A stretch of DNA of 64,000 nt from the NCBI GenBank assembly GCA_025617745.1, contig CM046868.1, positions 22,807,608 through 22,871,607 of the forward strand, read 5' to 3'. Origin of the DNA: Heliocidaris erythrogramma (lineage: Eukaryota > Echinodermata > Echinoidea > Camarodonta > Echinometridae). Positions within the stretch are counted from its first letter, which is position 1. Each line of letters begins with the position of its first letter. Under the pieces are notes generated by a model. The model saw only the letters and a program-made list of their open reading frames with translations, had not been told where the DNA came from and searched no databases. A program made the position numbers and the translations under genes. This document shows, piece after piece, positions 12,393 to 25,200 of the stretch.

Positions 12393-13920
12393 AACACGCT
12401 GACGTTTAAAGGCGGCCGTGGGGAGAGTCAGGATTGCGTAAGCCCCATCCACTCGTACACAAAGTTTATGCGTCGAACGCGTCCGCCGGACTACTGGGAT
12501 TATGAAGCCAACCGAATCTCGCACAAGAGCTCGAGCTCAGGCGGAGCGCGCATGTTGCGCAGCGACTAGTCTGTCCGAAGCCTGCGCCCCAGGGGGCAAC
12601 GGCATGATCAGGTAACGATCACGGTGCCCTCTCGCGGCATAAAAACATCCACAATCTGCGATTGAGTATCCCTTTAAGAGGCAAATGACTTGTCATTACA
12701 CCTTACATTTTTAGTGGCAGTACCTTGAGTTCGTATGGGGTGGGGGTGGGAGAGACATCAATGGCAAGAACACTATTTTTTTGTCTGGGGGATATTTTCT
12801 CAATTCTAGAACTGGAAAATATAATCATTTTACACTCACACATCCTTCACGTGACATTTTTGCCCAGCCATACAACGCACTTGTTCAGTGCTAATGCGAA
12901 TATTCTTGTTTTTCTTTCAGTGAACAAAAAAATCTCCATTATGTGTTTTTTTACAGGAGCTACATGAGTTGGGAGCAAGTAAGGGTAGGCAAAGACTTTG
13001 GCCGGCCCACCCCGTTGCTTCCACTGTCTGCTTGTATTGAATAAGATGGACCTATTTTTCCCCGCCGAAGAGGGCCTTCCATGATATCATTATGCTACAT
13101 TGTGCATGTTATAGGTCTCGCCTATATGATTAGCTGATCAAACATAGAGGGGCATGATAATATTGGGGGATTTGCAGTCATTAACTTTTGATTGGGTGCA
13201 AGTTCTTCGCTGATCCAAGACGCATTAAAATTGATACGAATTAGATAAACTCCTGAAAGCTGATGTATTGGTATTTTTAGAATGTTCTATACGGGAAAAA
13301 TATCAATAAACAGAATTCATCATTGTATTACATTGTTTCTTACATAAAGCTAAAATATGCAATTTCCAATTGAGCTTACTGAAAGAAATAAGTATATGCA
13401 CCAAGATTATAAAAGATTATAAAATGGTGGACGGGAAAATATTGACAAGAACTTCTTCTTTTTTTAGGGGGGGGGCATTTTTATGTAGTCATTTCCCAAG
13501 ATCTCTTGCACTTGTAACATTGTTATGAATAGATCTATTTCAAAGGATAAAAATTATATTTAATATTGCGAACTTTTATACTGTATAAGATTACAGTCAA
13601 TCCCCAAACACATGTGAATTATCGGTATCTAGAAATATATATATATACAGAGAAAAATATCAATTGATAAAACAAATATTGAGCCTTGTATTTACATTGT
13701 TCAGGTATAAAGCTAAAGTATGCCTACAAAACGATGTAGCTACATATACATGTACATACATATACCATGTTTATATTTTATTTTTAAAATATATAAAATA
13801 TCTATTATGACTATTGTTTTGCCTGTCATAACTGGGGTGAATATTAGACATCCTCTCTAATAATACGCTCACATTGTTCATTTTCTGAGTTATGTGCAAG
13901 TAGATACTAAAACATGAGTG
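12393..13920. other. No gene recognised
   Basis: 12393-12680 is comparatively GC-rich (ggcggccgtggg, then gcggagcgcgcatgttgcgc) and may be another repeat ending in gtatccctttaag. The remainder is AT-rich with no coding signal, tandem array or clear transposon ends. Confidence 0.35.
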
Positions 13921-14084
13921 AAAACAAAAATAACGTACAGTTCGGATTAGATGTCTACTCCATAGAATAGTAATGATATAAAACACCAGCTAAAATGTCA
14001 TCATGATATAAGGCAAAGTTACTGAATTTAACAAGTATTAAAATAATAATTGTGCTGCTTATTATCTGTATACTCATGTAAACT

Positions 14085-14930
14085 ATACATTATAATTGGT
14101 AATTAAGTAACATTGTATTGATGATGGAAAATTCAAATATGGGAACATGTAAATATTTAGTTTTGATTCAGATCCTGTATATACATTAAGATAAAATATA
14201 CTTAGAATATACTACAACATGAATAATAAGGAACCACTGATGAATAGTGACGTTCTATTCAGTAATTAGAGGTCAAGACCTACATAGCAATACCAAATAC
14301 ATGAGTTTGAAAATAAATTTGAATAAACAAAATACATTACATGAATATTAATTTACATCGACATCATTTACTATTGAACAAGTTAACTCTTGCCTGGTGA
14401 CAAATTCAAGAAGGTCATCTCATGTACATGTCAATCCAATCTCTGCACTGGCTATACCTGTTCAACACCGTATCATTTTCAAAATTTTGCTTTTAATCTA
14501 TCGTGCACTAAATGAATTATCTTTTGAATACGTTTCATCGCTTAGCCTAACACCCCCTTTCCACAAGTCGTTCTGGGCCCCGTTTCATAAACTTGTTATC
14601 AATAACAAGTTACAATAAGATTTATAAGCAACTGAAATACTTTCATCTGCTTGGCTGAGAGAAAATCTGTCATAGAAATGGGGCAGTTGTTATTTATAAC
14701 AAGTTTTATGAAATGGGGCCCTGGTTTATGTTCATCATGTAATAGTGTATGTATCCGAACTTTTAGAAACTGGGGGATATAGCATGTGCAACAGCAGCTC
14801 ATTCTCAGTGGAAGAAGTTACCTAATTCTTTTAAGAAAGAAAATACCCAAACACACAAAAACAAAGAAAAGACTCACTAATTGTCATTGCCTATAATTAA
14901 TTCCTTTTCACATTGTCAAAGTTTTATTCC
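14085..14930 (+). pseudogene. LINE reverse transcriptase C-terminal remnant
   Basis: Translation around 14440-14530 includes ALAIPVQHRIIFKILLLIYR followed by ALNELSFEYVSS, which matches the conserved C-terminal stretch (VxxRIxFKxLLLxYKALNxxxPxYL) of many invertebrate LINE polymerases. The frame is broken at both ends and a small MITE (14575-14721) interrupts it. 1400-2350 is a more degraded relative. Confidence 0.55.
14575..14721. mobile_element. 147-bp palindromic MITE, GGGCCCC(G/A)TTTCATAAA type
   Basis: The left end gggccccgtttcataaactt is matched by the reverse complement of the right end aagttttatgaaatggggcc. It sits inside the LINE remnant. A shorter relative is at 30569-30678 and a diverged one at 56788-56925. 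Confidence 0.7.
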
Positions 14931-15477
14931 ACTGACTTCAAACATGGTTTTTAAAACTTTTTATACGGTTTATTATTGAAATGACTTCGTATAGGTGCCT
15001 TGAGCACATCTAAATATGTATATGTCTGTATGTGCGCTCTATGAATATTGTCATTGTTATTATTATCATTGCCACTATTGTTACTGTTATTATCATCCTG
15101 ATCATCATCACTATCTCTTTTATTATTAGACAGCATGGCGATGGGCTCTTTTGAATCTGTTTTACACTTGTACTGAATGTACTTTCTTGGGTTCCGAGAG
15201 TTTCTTGCCTTTTCACTAACTATTTCGGTGCAAAAGCGCCTTTTTCAAGGGCTTCTGCAAATCCAAGACGCCATCAATATCTTCTCTCCAGACTCTTCTT
15301 AAACGTTGTCAGGTCATTACTAGAGCCATTTGGTATATATAATGTAATTTCCATCCAGAATGATTCGGCATGTCCTTGTTTGGATGGTCTCGAGAGCATA
15401 GAGTTGCTGACTTGTGAGGGCCCCAATAATTATATGACCCTGAAAATAGTAGTGAAGTAACAATATGGTACACACAA

Positions 15478-15840
15478 AGAAAAAAGGTACAATTTTGCAC
15501 CCTTCAAATGCAACAAAAGTTGTACCTTTTTGGGTGCAACTTTGCACCCTAAGAAGCTTTTTGCACCTTTAAGGGCATGAAGGGTGCAGTTAGCTACAAT
15601 TTGCACCCTTAAAGAGTGCAGAGTTGTACCCTTTATAGAAAAGGTACAAATTTGCCCCCTTTTTGATGCAAAAGCTTCTGCACCCTTAAAGGTGCAAGGT
15701 TGGACCTTTTAGGGTGCAACGGGCATTAAAAGGATCCAAACAAGAACAAAAAGGTGCATTTTTGCACCCTTTTCATGTAGGGTGAAAGATTGCACCCAAA
15801 GAGGTGCTGCCAGGGTTGCATTTAGGGTGCAAACTTCCTT
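15478..15840. repeat. Dense array of alternating TGCACCC / GGGTGCA motifs
   Basis: Within about 360 bp the words tttgcaccctt and aagggtgca (reverse complements) occur many times, interleaved with ggtacaa/ttgtacc. Spacing is irregular (about 15-45 bp), so it is not a clean tandem array. It can form many alternative hairpins. No coding potential is seen. Confidence 0.75.
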
Positions 15841-15844
15841 TGGA

Positions 15845-16650
15845 GTATATAATGATACAGTTTCTTGCATCACATCTTTTTAACAGGTCACCAATGTGCT
15901 TGTCTCATTCTGAGGTATGAATCCTAGCATATTACCCCATTCGACACCGTTTAGTTCAATTCCATTAATATACTTTGTGGTATTCGTTCCATATCATTGC
16001 TAATGGACCACTGTTATAAACTACATTGTTCATTTGGCAATCGAGGCTCAGAGATCTCCCTACTTTCTACTAATGATAGATTGTCTATACATAAAAGCAA
16101 GGCAAGGAAGACTAGAGCTAAAACTTTCATCTGTAGGCAAAAACTGATATTATTATGATGATCTAAAAGACTGGTATATAGGTGCAGTGGGGTCTTGCAA
16201 TGTACATGACAATCTGTTTATCATATTCCAAGTCAGAAGGATCTTTCAAAGATCATGTTGACATATTTAATAACTTAGTTTGATAAATTATTTATTTCAT
16301 TTCATTTTCACTTCCTTGTTATACTAACTGAGACGGTATACTAAAAGCAAGTTAGGACAACCTTTTCCCCGTTTTTTCTTCAAGTGCCATAAGTAAAAAC
16401 GTACAGCTTCTCTCATGGCTACCTTTTTACTCATGTGTTTTGTTTTGTTCATTTTTTTATTCCAATTTGATTCACTTTATTTCAAATCCAGTTTGCAAAA
16501 TATAACACATTTTATGTGATAAACAACAACAAAAAACATTCAGAAAAAATGCATTGGAAAATTCAAAGAAAAATAAAATAAGATAAAAATGTTTTTTAAG
16601 AAATTAGAAGAATTTTGTTCGGGACATCAGTCATTTTACGGCATGTTTTC
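15845..16650. other. No gene recognised
   Basis: AT-rich spacer with no repeat pairs, coding exons or RNA genes that I can identify. It ends at a (TTGA)n-like microsatellite (about 16660-16710). Confidence 0.35.
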
Positions 16651-16659
16651 CTTTGCTGT

Positions 16660-16710
16660 ATTTGATTGATTGACTGACTGATTGATTGATTAATTGATTG
16701 ATTGAATCGT
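16660..16710. repeat. (TTGA)n / (TTGAC)n microsatellite
   Basis: Repeats of ttgattga with variants tgactgac and ttaattga. The minus strand encodes a Ser-Ile-Asn-Gln repeat, which is a microsatellite artefact. Confidence 0.8.
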
Positions 16711-16994
16711 TCATTTGATTTCCCATGCAGAGTGGTCTGCCAGAATTTTTGTTCGACTAAGGTTTTAAAAGAATTTGATATTTTCTCTCTCAAAAGAATA
16801 TATTCATATAGTTCATAAGACAACATAGAAAATATACATATATAAACGAGACCGCCTTCTTTCCTAAGTGATAGTTTCCTGAATATGGGAAATGTCAAAA
16901 TTCTTAAAAGGAGCTGCCCTAAAAATCCCCTTACTTCGTATAGGTCTGTGCGTATAAGATGGTTGCAAATTAGGTTCAGTCGATGAAATTTTTT

Positions 16995-17218
16995 TTATTA
17001 TGTATAGCGACCCTCTTCTCCCATTATGAATAGGGACCCTCTTCTCCTATTATGAATAGCGACCCTCTTCTCCTATTCTGATTAGTGGTCCTTATGAGTA
17101 ATGACCCTCAATGTGAATTAGGAATAGCCGTCATCTCACATTATGAATAGCGGTCCTTATGAATAATAGTCCTTATGACTTTATGAATAGTGACCCCCTT
17201 CCGTTTTATGAGAAGCGG
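16995..17218. repeat. Minisatellite with the core tatgaatagcgaccctcttc
   Basis: Imperfect units of about 23-27 bp, each containing tatgaatag followed by cgaccctcttctcc or cggtccttatga. The right end runs directly into a G-rich repeat of the GTGGCGGATCC family. Confidence 0.75.
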
Positions 17219-17221
17219 TCC

Positions 17222-17425
17222 TTATGACGAGCGTCTAGTCTAGTGGGTTGGGGGGTATGGGGGTCCGTTTCCCTCCATAATTCTCTGACAATCAAAGAAT
17301 AAGAAAAGGAAAGGGAAAAAAAAGGTTTCGTTCTAAAGGGGGGGGCACAATGCATACTTTTCTTCCAAGGGGGGGGGGGCATGGGCCGGATGTGCCCCCT
17401 CCCCATAAATCCGCCATGCACTGAT
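17222..17425. repeat. G-rich repeat of the GTGGCGGATCC family
   Basis: Contains gtccgtttccctccataatt, G runs at about 17339-17346 and 17370-17379, and the terminal phrase taaatccgccatgcactg. The same layout is seen at 31640-31830, so these are copies of one element with expanded G tracts. Confidence 0.65.
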
Positions 17426-17515
17426 CTAAAGCCGGGGTAATAATGTGATACTTTGTATTGCGCCTTGTATCCTTTGGAAAAGGCGCTATATAAATCCTAA
17501 TATTATTATTATCTA
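17425..17515 (+). repeat. SINE/LINE 3' tail
   Basis: Ends in ggcgctatataaat followed by (ATT)n. The same 3' tail occurs at 25890-25996, 35046-35100 (minus strand) and 56690-56738. It is a truncated copy without a tRNA head. Confidence 0.6.
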
Positions 17516-17740
17516 ACATACACCTGTCAATATTGTTATTTATTTGAATGGAAACTGAATATTGTATTCTAATAAGTGAAGATGCCCATATAACGGCATT
17601 ATAATATACATTTTCAGTGTATGTTCTAAGAATTTTATCAATTCCTTCAATGCATAACTACTTAACCTACCAGAGAAAAAAATAAAATAAACCTAAACAT
17701 GCCAGTGGAAGCCCTATCTTATCACTTTTCATCACAGCAG

Positions 17741-17752
17741 CTAACCCCCCCC

Positions 17753-17797
<45 letters not shown>

Positions 17798-18040
17798 GTA
17801 TTCTTTATCATTTCTATCTATCCCCCTGCATGTCAATTTTTTTTCTCTCTCTCTCATTGGCTGTTTCTCACTCTCATATATCCACTGTTTCTCTCTCTGT
17901 CTCTCTCTCTCCCTATCTCTCTCCCTCTCTCTCTCACTCATTTCCCCCACCACTGTTTCCCACTTTATCACTCTCTCTCTCTCTCTCTCACTCTCTCTCC
18001 CTCGCTTCTTTCAACATTCCACTATACCTCTCGCTTCTTT
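17741..18040. repeat. Poly-C plus (CT)n microsatellite tract
   Basis: A C run of about 17 bases (17745-17761) leads into a 300-bp pyrimidine-rich tract dominated by CT repeats. At the end, ctcgcttctttcaacattcc is repeated twice. The open frames across it (Ser-Leu or Arg-Glu repeats) are artefacts. Confidence 0.9.
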
Positions 18041-18439
18041 CAACATTCCACTATATATGATTGAGCAACCTTTAATTGGAGACTACAAACAAATGCAATC
18101 TGTTGTACATTGTAGGGTACATATACTTACACATTTATTTTCGACTTAATGTAATGATAACATTTTTATATTACAATAATTGCCTCTTGACTGCTTACTA
18201 AATACACCGTGTTACAATACATTTTATTTTCCATTCTATAGTTAGATTTTGATTTCACTCCGCAATGATATTCAAGTTCTTCCCCCAGTTTATTAACCCC
18301 TAATGCTAATTAATTTAAACCTCCTCTCTATATTTAAAGAGAAGTCTGCTTTGAATCAATTGTTCAAATATGCTTCATCAATAAACTAAATTGCCTTTCA
18401 GTGTGAGTGGGTACTTGGGCTGTACATAGGAGAAGACCA

Positions 18440-18462
18440 CCCCCCCCCCCCCCCCCCCCCCC
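18440..18462. repeat. Poly-C run
   Basis: A pure C run of about 23 bases. It lies about 300 bp upstream of the IDUA start. Confidence 0.9.
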
Positions 18463-18534
18463 CATGGTGCCACGAGTAATTTTACGTACGTGTAATTTTT
18501 GCTAGTAGGTATAGATTCAAGATCATCCACATCT

Positions 18535-18720
18535 GGGCGTTGTGGCGTGCGCCTGTAATCCAGCTAACAATCATGTACAGTGGAAGTTATAAACTGATTC
18601 AGCGGACCCAGGTTCGAGACTGAGTCACGTCTTTCGGATGGTCCCCAAACGTAAATCTGATTGATGATTGATTGATACGCGTCTATCTGTAAAAACCCAA
18701 TTACACATAGGTACCCACAC
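18535..18720 (+). repeat. Pol III SINE-like element just upstream of IDUA
   Basis: Contains gggcgttgtggcgtgcgcct followed by gtaatccagcta, which resembles the 5' A-box region of 7SL RNA and of 7SL-derived SINEs. About 60 bp later a B-box-like ggttcgagactgag appears. A GATT repeat and a short (CA)n run follow. It could be a SINE with a 7SL-like or tRNA-like head. The 7SL resemblance is short and may be coincidental. Confidence 0.4.
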
Positions 18721-18768
18721 ACACACAATGTGTTTGCTGCCCCTCTAGCTCTTGTCGTAAATCTTGGA

Positions 18769-21700
18769 ATGGATCGTCTGCTGCGTGTATGCTTGTTCTT
18801 TTTCGTCCTCATCCAATTTCATCTTTCTTCATCAGACCAGTATTCTTTCAAAGTCTCTTGTGATAAAAATGTTGCAGAATTAAAGCACTTTTGGAGAAGC
18901 ACAGGCTTATGGTGAGAAACTTCCCCCAAAAGCATTCCTAAGGCTAAGAGTCGATTAGCATGAGCGGCAAGGACATGCATCATTCGATTCATTGCCATCA
19001 ATCTGTGTCATTGTGTGCACCAGCTATTGCATTTCATGTTGAATACTACAGTACAGTACAGTACAGTACTGAAGCCTGTACGAGTAGCCAGGATTAGCAA
19101 TAATTTGGCAATACACCTTTTACATCACGAAGCCAGGCGTTTATCCCCAGCAATCTAATTGCGCACGGGTTAGCAGGACATGAAAATGCCCTGAAATAAC
19201 ACTTTTCTGATAACTCCCGCGACCGACAGGCCATTCCCCACAGCGTTTCCTCCTAATATTCCTAGGCTAAGTCCTAGGGAAACGTTTGGAATTAGAATGT
19301 CTTTCTGATCGTACGTATTTTTACCAAAACATAAAAAAAAAAAGATCATAATAAGAAATTTCCGAGAACTCGCCAGTGTTTGTGTATCCATGCCTCCTCT
19401 TGTCATGCAGATATAAAATGGCGGCTGCGACTGCGTGCGACGGCACGCGATAAAAGTACAACCAAAATTGAAACTATACGTCGCCGAGAACGCGCGCCGG
19501 AAGGTAAACCCCTTTAGTAAAAGGCTTTAGCAAACTCCGAGGGTGGTTTGCATGGCTCACAGTATGTGAGAAAGGGTGATATTTAGATCTATTTTTTTTT
19601 AATATCCCCCTCCACACACAGTATATGCATCCCATGTACAGCTCCGTAGGCTACGACTACCAGATTGATAAGCCAAGGAGCTTGTACAGCTAGCTAGAAA
19701 TGTACTGTAGTCACTCGCACTTATCTAGCCTGACCAGACAGCGTCTGACAAGGACACATAAACAATGACGCTAAAAACAATGTACAAAATAAATTTAATA
19801 TGTATGTTAAACTTCCAATTTTATGTTACACTCACATGAAATCGATTGCTTGGATGGATTTGTTGAAGTTCAATCCCCAGCAAGCCATCAGGCAATGTCT
19901 ACAGGGTATAAAATTTCAACTTTCAAAAAGTGCAGCGCGATTACATTCTGCCATTCGACTCTGGGCAGATGACGCAATCTCAAGCGTTGCGAACCGCGAC
20001 TACAAAGTGCGATTACATGCTTTTCGCTGAAATTACATATATTTTTCATTTAAAGATTAAACTAAATAAAACTTCAACTATTGATTGATTGCATTCATTA
20101 GTTAAATTTAGTTAACCAACTTACAACTTACCAAAAACGATGATTTATTGCGTCATCTGCCCACAGTCGAATGGCAGAATGTAATCGCGCTGCACTTTTT
20201 GAAAGTTGAAATTTTATACCCAATTGAAATTATGGATTCTCTGAGGTGACTTGTATAGCACTATGCCAGTCACCGAAGAATCCATAATTTCAGCTGGTGC
20301 CTCGAAAAGAGTGTATATATTTGATTTATATCCTACAAGAGTAAGCCTAGATACACTTATACATGTACAAGCTTATCTGAATGATTTTTAGTATTTATTC
20401 AAAATTATGTCAAATGTTGCTTACATGAAATTGAAAGCAATGAAAAGGTAAAGCTCAACTAGTCGAATAGATTCTGCATAAATCCCAGGGAATGTGCATG
20501 ATTTTGGCCACTGCTGCACTAATTTAAAATGAACACCAAAATCAATATATGCAGGATTTAATTCATTTACATTTGCTAGATTACCTGATTCAGGAACTCT
20601 TCAACTATAGTGAGTACAAATTTCCAAAATAAAAATGGAGTATTTAAATAATTAATGTATGATCTAGCCTGGACTAATCTAGGCTAATGCACACAAAGCC
20701 TATTGTAGAAATGGCAAGTTTTCATAGAGTGCTGGATTCCACAGTGAACAAGCATGGACTTTCACTGAGTTTTGTTTCGCTAATCTTGTTCTATATTCAA
20801 TTGATTTGCTCCAGATGTATTCACCACATCATGTTTTCTCCTTACTGCGGCAGCCCGAACGCATAGCGTTCGGGCTGCGATCAGCAGTCCTTTGAAAGGT
20901 TGGATGCCTCTTAAATCCAAGCTCGTATGTCAAAATTATACCATGAAATATGACATAACTTCATTTGAGGATGCTTTAGGTACTTACAATACTTTCCGAA
21001 TAACTGTCGTCTTTCTTTTCGATGAGGATGATATAAAAAAGGCCTATTAATTGCCCGGCTCCTGTACTAAAAATTTTCGGAGGCCAATGTATAGTTTACA
21101 ATACGCATGCGCGTCAGTATATTTTTTACATACGTTCGAATTCTCGCTCGCGAGAGACGAGAGGGAGGATTACAATTGAGTGAAAAAAGTGACATTTGAT
21201 TGATTCTATACATTTCTGAGGAAGAGCTGATCTGCGGAAGGTCTGTTTAGGTAAGTGGCATCACATATATGATACTTTGATTTAAAAAATAGTCCCTACG
21301 ATACAACTATACATTGTCATTTGCCCATGTAAATTGTGAGACACACGGAATAGTAGTGGTTTCACTCAGGACGCTGCCACGAAGTGGCAGCGTCCCGGGG
21401 CTAGTTTTCTCCATAATTCATGCTCTCCTCAACAGTTTAAAATTTGAAATTTTGTTTTATGCTATTAAAATGAATTGTTTTTATTTTCTAGTCCACCAGA
21501 TCTCCATCAAGACGATTACAAGTACTTCCTAAGTGAAGATGAGAAACAGAACCTGGCCCTGATAGGGTCTGTCCCAAGGGATGGCATCAAGCAAGTCAGA
21601 ATCCACTGGTTATTGGATCTTGTTAAAATCAGGTAGGCTTTAAGGCTCATTTACACACAAAAAGAGTAAATGAACTAAGTAGGGAGTGCATGTTAAAAAT

Positions 21701-22250
21701 CTTCAAACTATCATTTTACTACACAGATCACAGAATAAGCCTGTGGCCTTTGTTGTACAAAATCTTTTTTTACCCCACTTGTCATTCTTTTACAAACAAA
21801 CTGGGTTTTTATTTCGCTATCCCTCTTTCAGGCTGTTTACTGCACATCTTGTCTGAACAGGGCTTGATTAATTTCTGATTTGTTGTATGATGTTTCAATT
21901 TGACTTTCATGAAAAATGAGTGAATGGAATATGCTTATCAGTAATATCCAGGGTTTATTGCTTGAAATGCTATATCATAACTCTTAGACCCAGAATGCCT
22001 CAGTACTGCCGAACACTAATATATTAGTACTTTTACTTCAGCAGATATATTTTCTGTTGAAAGATGTATGTGTGACAGAATTTCCACTTGTTTGTATGAG
22101 AGAGAGAGAGAGAGAGAGAGAGATACATGTAAAGGGTAAAGAGTTAGGGGGTGAAGATAAATCAAGATTTCTTTATAAGCACCCCTCCAAGTTTCTTTTT
22201 GTATTCTTTAAATTTGTTTTCTTTCTCTCACTCCCATTTCTCATTCTCTT

Positions 22251-22286
<36 letters not shown>

Positions 22287-25200
22287 CCCCTCTCTCTCTC
22301 TCTCTCACCCCCTCTCTCTCTCTCTCTCACCCCCTCTCTCTCTCTATCTCTCACCCCCCCCCCTCTCTCTATCTCTCACCCCTCCTCTCTCTCTCTCTTT
22401 CTCTCTCTCTTCTTTTGAACCTTCCTTGCAAACCAGCTCGATCAATGGATCCATCATCAGCTATAACTTCACCTTTCTGGATCAGCTGGTGGACCTGTTA
22501 CATTCCAACGGTCTTCACCCTGGCTTTGAACTCATGGGTAACCCGTCTGACTGGTACACCGACTTTGAGAACAGCACCCAGATCTTTGCCTGGCGGGACT
22601 TGGTCCAGATGATAGCCAAGAGATATATAGGTGATTGACAATTGAACCACAATTTTGCTCTTAATCATAAATTTTTCAAAATTTCTTCTTATATAACGTA
22701 ACCCAGGACTCGACACATGAAGGCCCTAAAATGTCACTATGGACCCTCATGTTTTTATGCCTCTGCCCACCGAAGGTGGTGCCGGAGGCATTATGTTTTC
22801 AGGTTGTCCGTCTGTCTGTCTGTCTGTACGTCCCGCTTTCTTGTTCTCGCGATAACTCAAAAACTATTTGAGGTATGAACTTCAAACTTGGTGCTAGAAT
22901 GTATCACCATAGGAAGACGATTTGATTAGATTTTTGGGGTCCATAGGTCAAAGGTCAATTTCTGAAATTTCAGGTGTTAGTCTCGTTCTCGCGATAACTC
23001 AAGAACCATTTCAGGTATGAACGTCAAACTTGGTACTAGCATGTATCACCATAGGAAGATGATCTGATTAGATTTGTGGGTATGAAGGTCAAAGGTCACA
23101 GAGGTCAATTTCTGAAATTGCAAGTGTTAGCCTTGTTAACGCAATATCTCAAGAACCATTTGAGGTATGAACGTCAAACTTGGTAGTAGTATGTATCACC
23201 ATAGGAAGATGATCTGATTAGATTTTGGCAAATGTAGGTCAAAGGTAATGGAGGCCATGAAATTTCAGGTTTTTACCTTTTTAACACTCTTGAACAAATC
23301 GAGCCATTAACTTCAAACTTGGAACTAGTACGTACGTGTATCACCATAGTGAGACCAACTGATTAGATTTTTGTCCACGAAGGTCGAAGTCGACAGGTCA
23401 TAGATGTCATTTTATGTGAAATTAATGGATTTTTAAAGCTTTGTTATCACCATATCTCAACTATTTTGTATTCATGACTAGGAGGAGATAAAGTGATCAG
23501 ACTTTTGGGTTATAAGGTGTGAGGTCCAATGTCAAAGAGGTCAACTAACATGTAATTGTAGGCTTTTTATTCTGGTTATCACAATATTTCAAGAACAGCT
23601 TGAGCCACCAACTGAATTTAGGCGGAGGCATATAGGAGACGCAGTCGCATTCATCTTGTTTTGGGTTGTTGTTTGTTGTTGTTGTTTTTTTTTTTGGGGG
23701 GGGGGGTTCTCTTGGACAGGCTGTCATAAATATACTTTCTCGGGTGAAATTTTAACTTGAAATACTTTGTTGCATTGATATATTGGGCAGAATATAACTT
23801 CCATGAGTATAACTTATATAGGTAACTGAAATATTCCTGAAAGAAAAATGTAGACTTTCTGAAAGACATTGTTACAAGCTTGAATTTCTTGGACAGGATT
23901 TGCTGCCCACTGCATGGAAGGGAAGGGATTGGTCGAGTTATCAGACAAATTTCCCTTTCCTGTTTACAGCAAATTCTCAGAAAAATTGCCTGTTATAAAC
24001 AATGTAACTATGGAACTTGTATATATGGAACATTCCTTAGCTGTGGCAGAAATTTCTTTTGCATCATGTATACTTTAAAGCCATTGGTGATTTTGTAAGA
24101 CCTTGCATTTTTCACCAGTCCTACAATCCTGATAAGATTATCAAAACAGAGCTAGGACCATCCTGGATAGTGAAAATGAACCCTTCTGAAATGTCCAAAA
24201 CAAATTTTCTGCTCTCTTGGGTACATTCAAAATTAAGATATTAATCAAAACAGCTTTTGCTGTGGAACACCATCTGTAACCAAGAATTTGGCTGTGACTT
24301 CCCTCTATGTTCGATGAGTTGATTAGTTAGAGCATGGTTTAAAGAATGCCTAATGGGGAATGAACCCCTGTAGAAAGTTTGCCTGAATGGAAGCATAATT
24401 TCAGATAGATTTGTAATGAAAGTTGTAGAATCAGCATTATCTGTTATTGGAGATTTCCTTACCTAGCTGTTTTGGGGTTATTTGAGAAGAAAAGTGCATT
24501 TTATTATACTTTTACTTATACATGTACCGCAATGATTTTGCTCTAGTAATAATGCCCTTTATACCCCGTAGGTCGATATGGGATAGATAATGTCAGGCAA
24601 TGGAACTTTGAATCCTGGAATGAACCCGACCATGGAGATTTTGATAATCTGAATTTCACAACACAAGGTAAGTGAAGACCCCTATGGATTTTTACCAGTG
24701 GTGTAAGGGCCTGTGCTAAGCTCGTTAAAAATTTAAGGTAGGCGATGCGCTAACCCTTTGCCTATGGGAACCAGATGGCTCCTATCATTAAGCCTTTGGG
24801 GATGAGAGAATTCTGTCTGTTCCATATCAGCATCTGTGTAACACATTTCTATTTGTGCATTGTCCAGTTCGTTATCAGCAATATTATTACTTTTGCATTT
24901 AAATCATACAGTTTAAAAATTTGACACTGTATGGTATTCACACCCTTTTGACAAATCACCGGCTTAACTTAAGAATACCCCACCGGGCATCAGTACATGG
25001 TATGAGGGATGGGGTTAGGGTCAGGTCAGGGTCAGATTAGGGTCAGGTTTAGGTTTATAGGATTAGTTTTAGGGTTTAGGTCAGGCTTAGGCCCTATGGT
25101 CAGGGTTAACGTTGGGTTTACTTGTGTGGTGGGTAATTCTGGAGTTGTTCCATCTTCTTCCCTTGTCTCACAAGGTTTTCTGAATTACTACGACGCATGC

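Noticed and set aside
17699-18064. 121-codon open frame
   Set aside because: It encodes only Ser/Leu/Pro from the CT microsatellite.
18730-18768. An upstream GTG-initiated extension of IDUA exon 1
   Set aside because: A GTG start is not expected in an animal gene, and the ATG at 18769 gives a proper signal peptide.
22057-22638. 193-codon open frame as an independent gene
   Set aside because: Its N-terminal part is microsatellite translation; only the end is real and belongs to IDUA exon 3.
25010-25095. TTAGGG-like words (ggttagggtcagg) that could be an interstitial telomere repeat
   Set aside because: The units are irregular (TTAGGGTCAGG, GGTTTAGG) and lie in an ordinary intron; a degenerate minisatellite is more likely.
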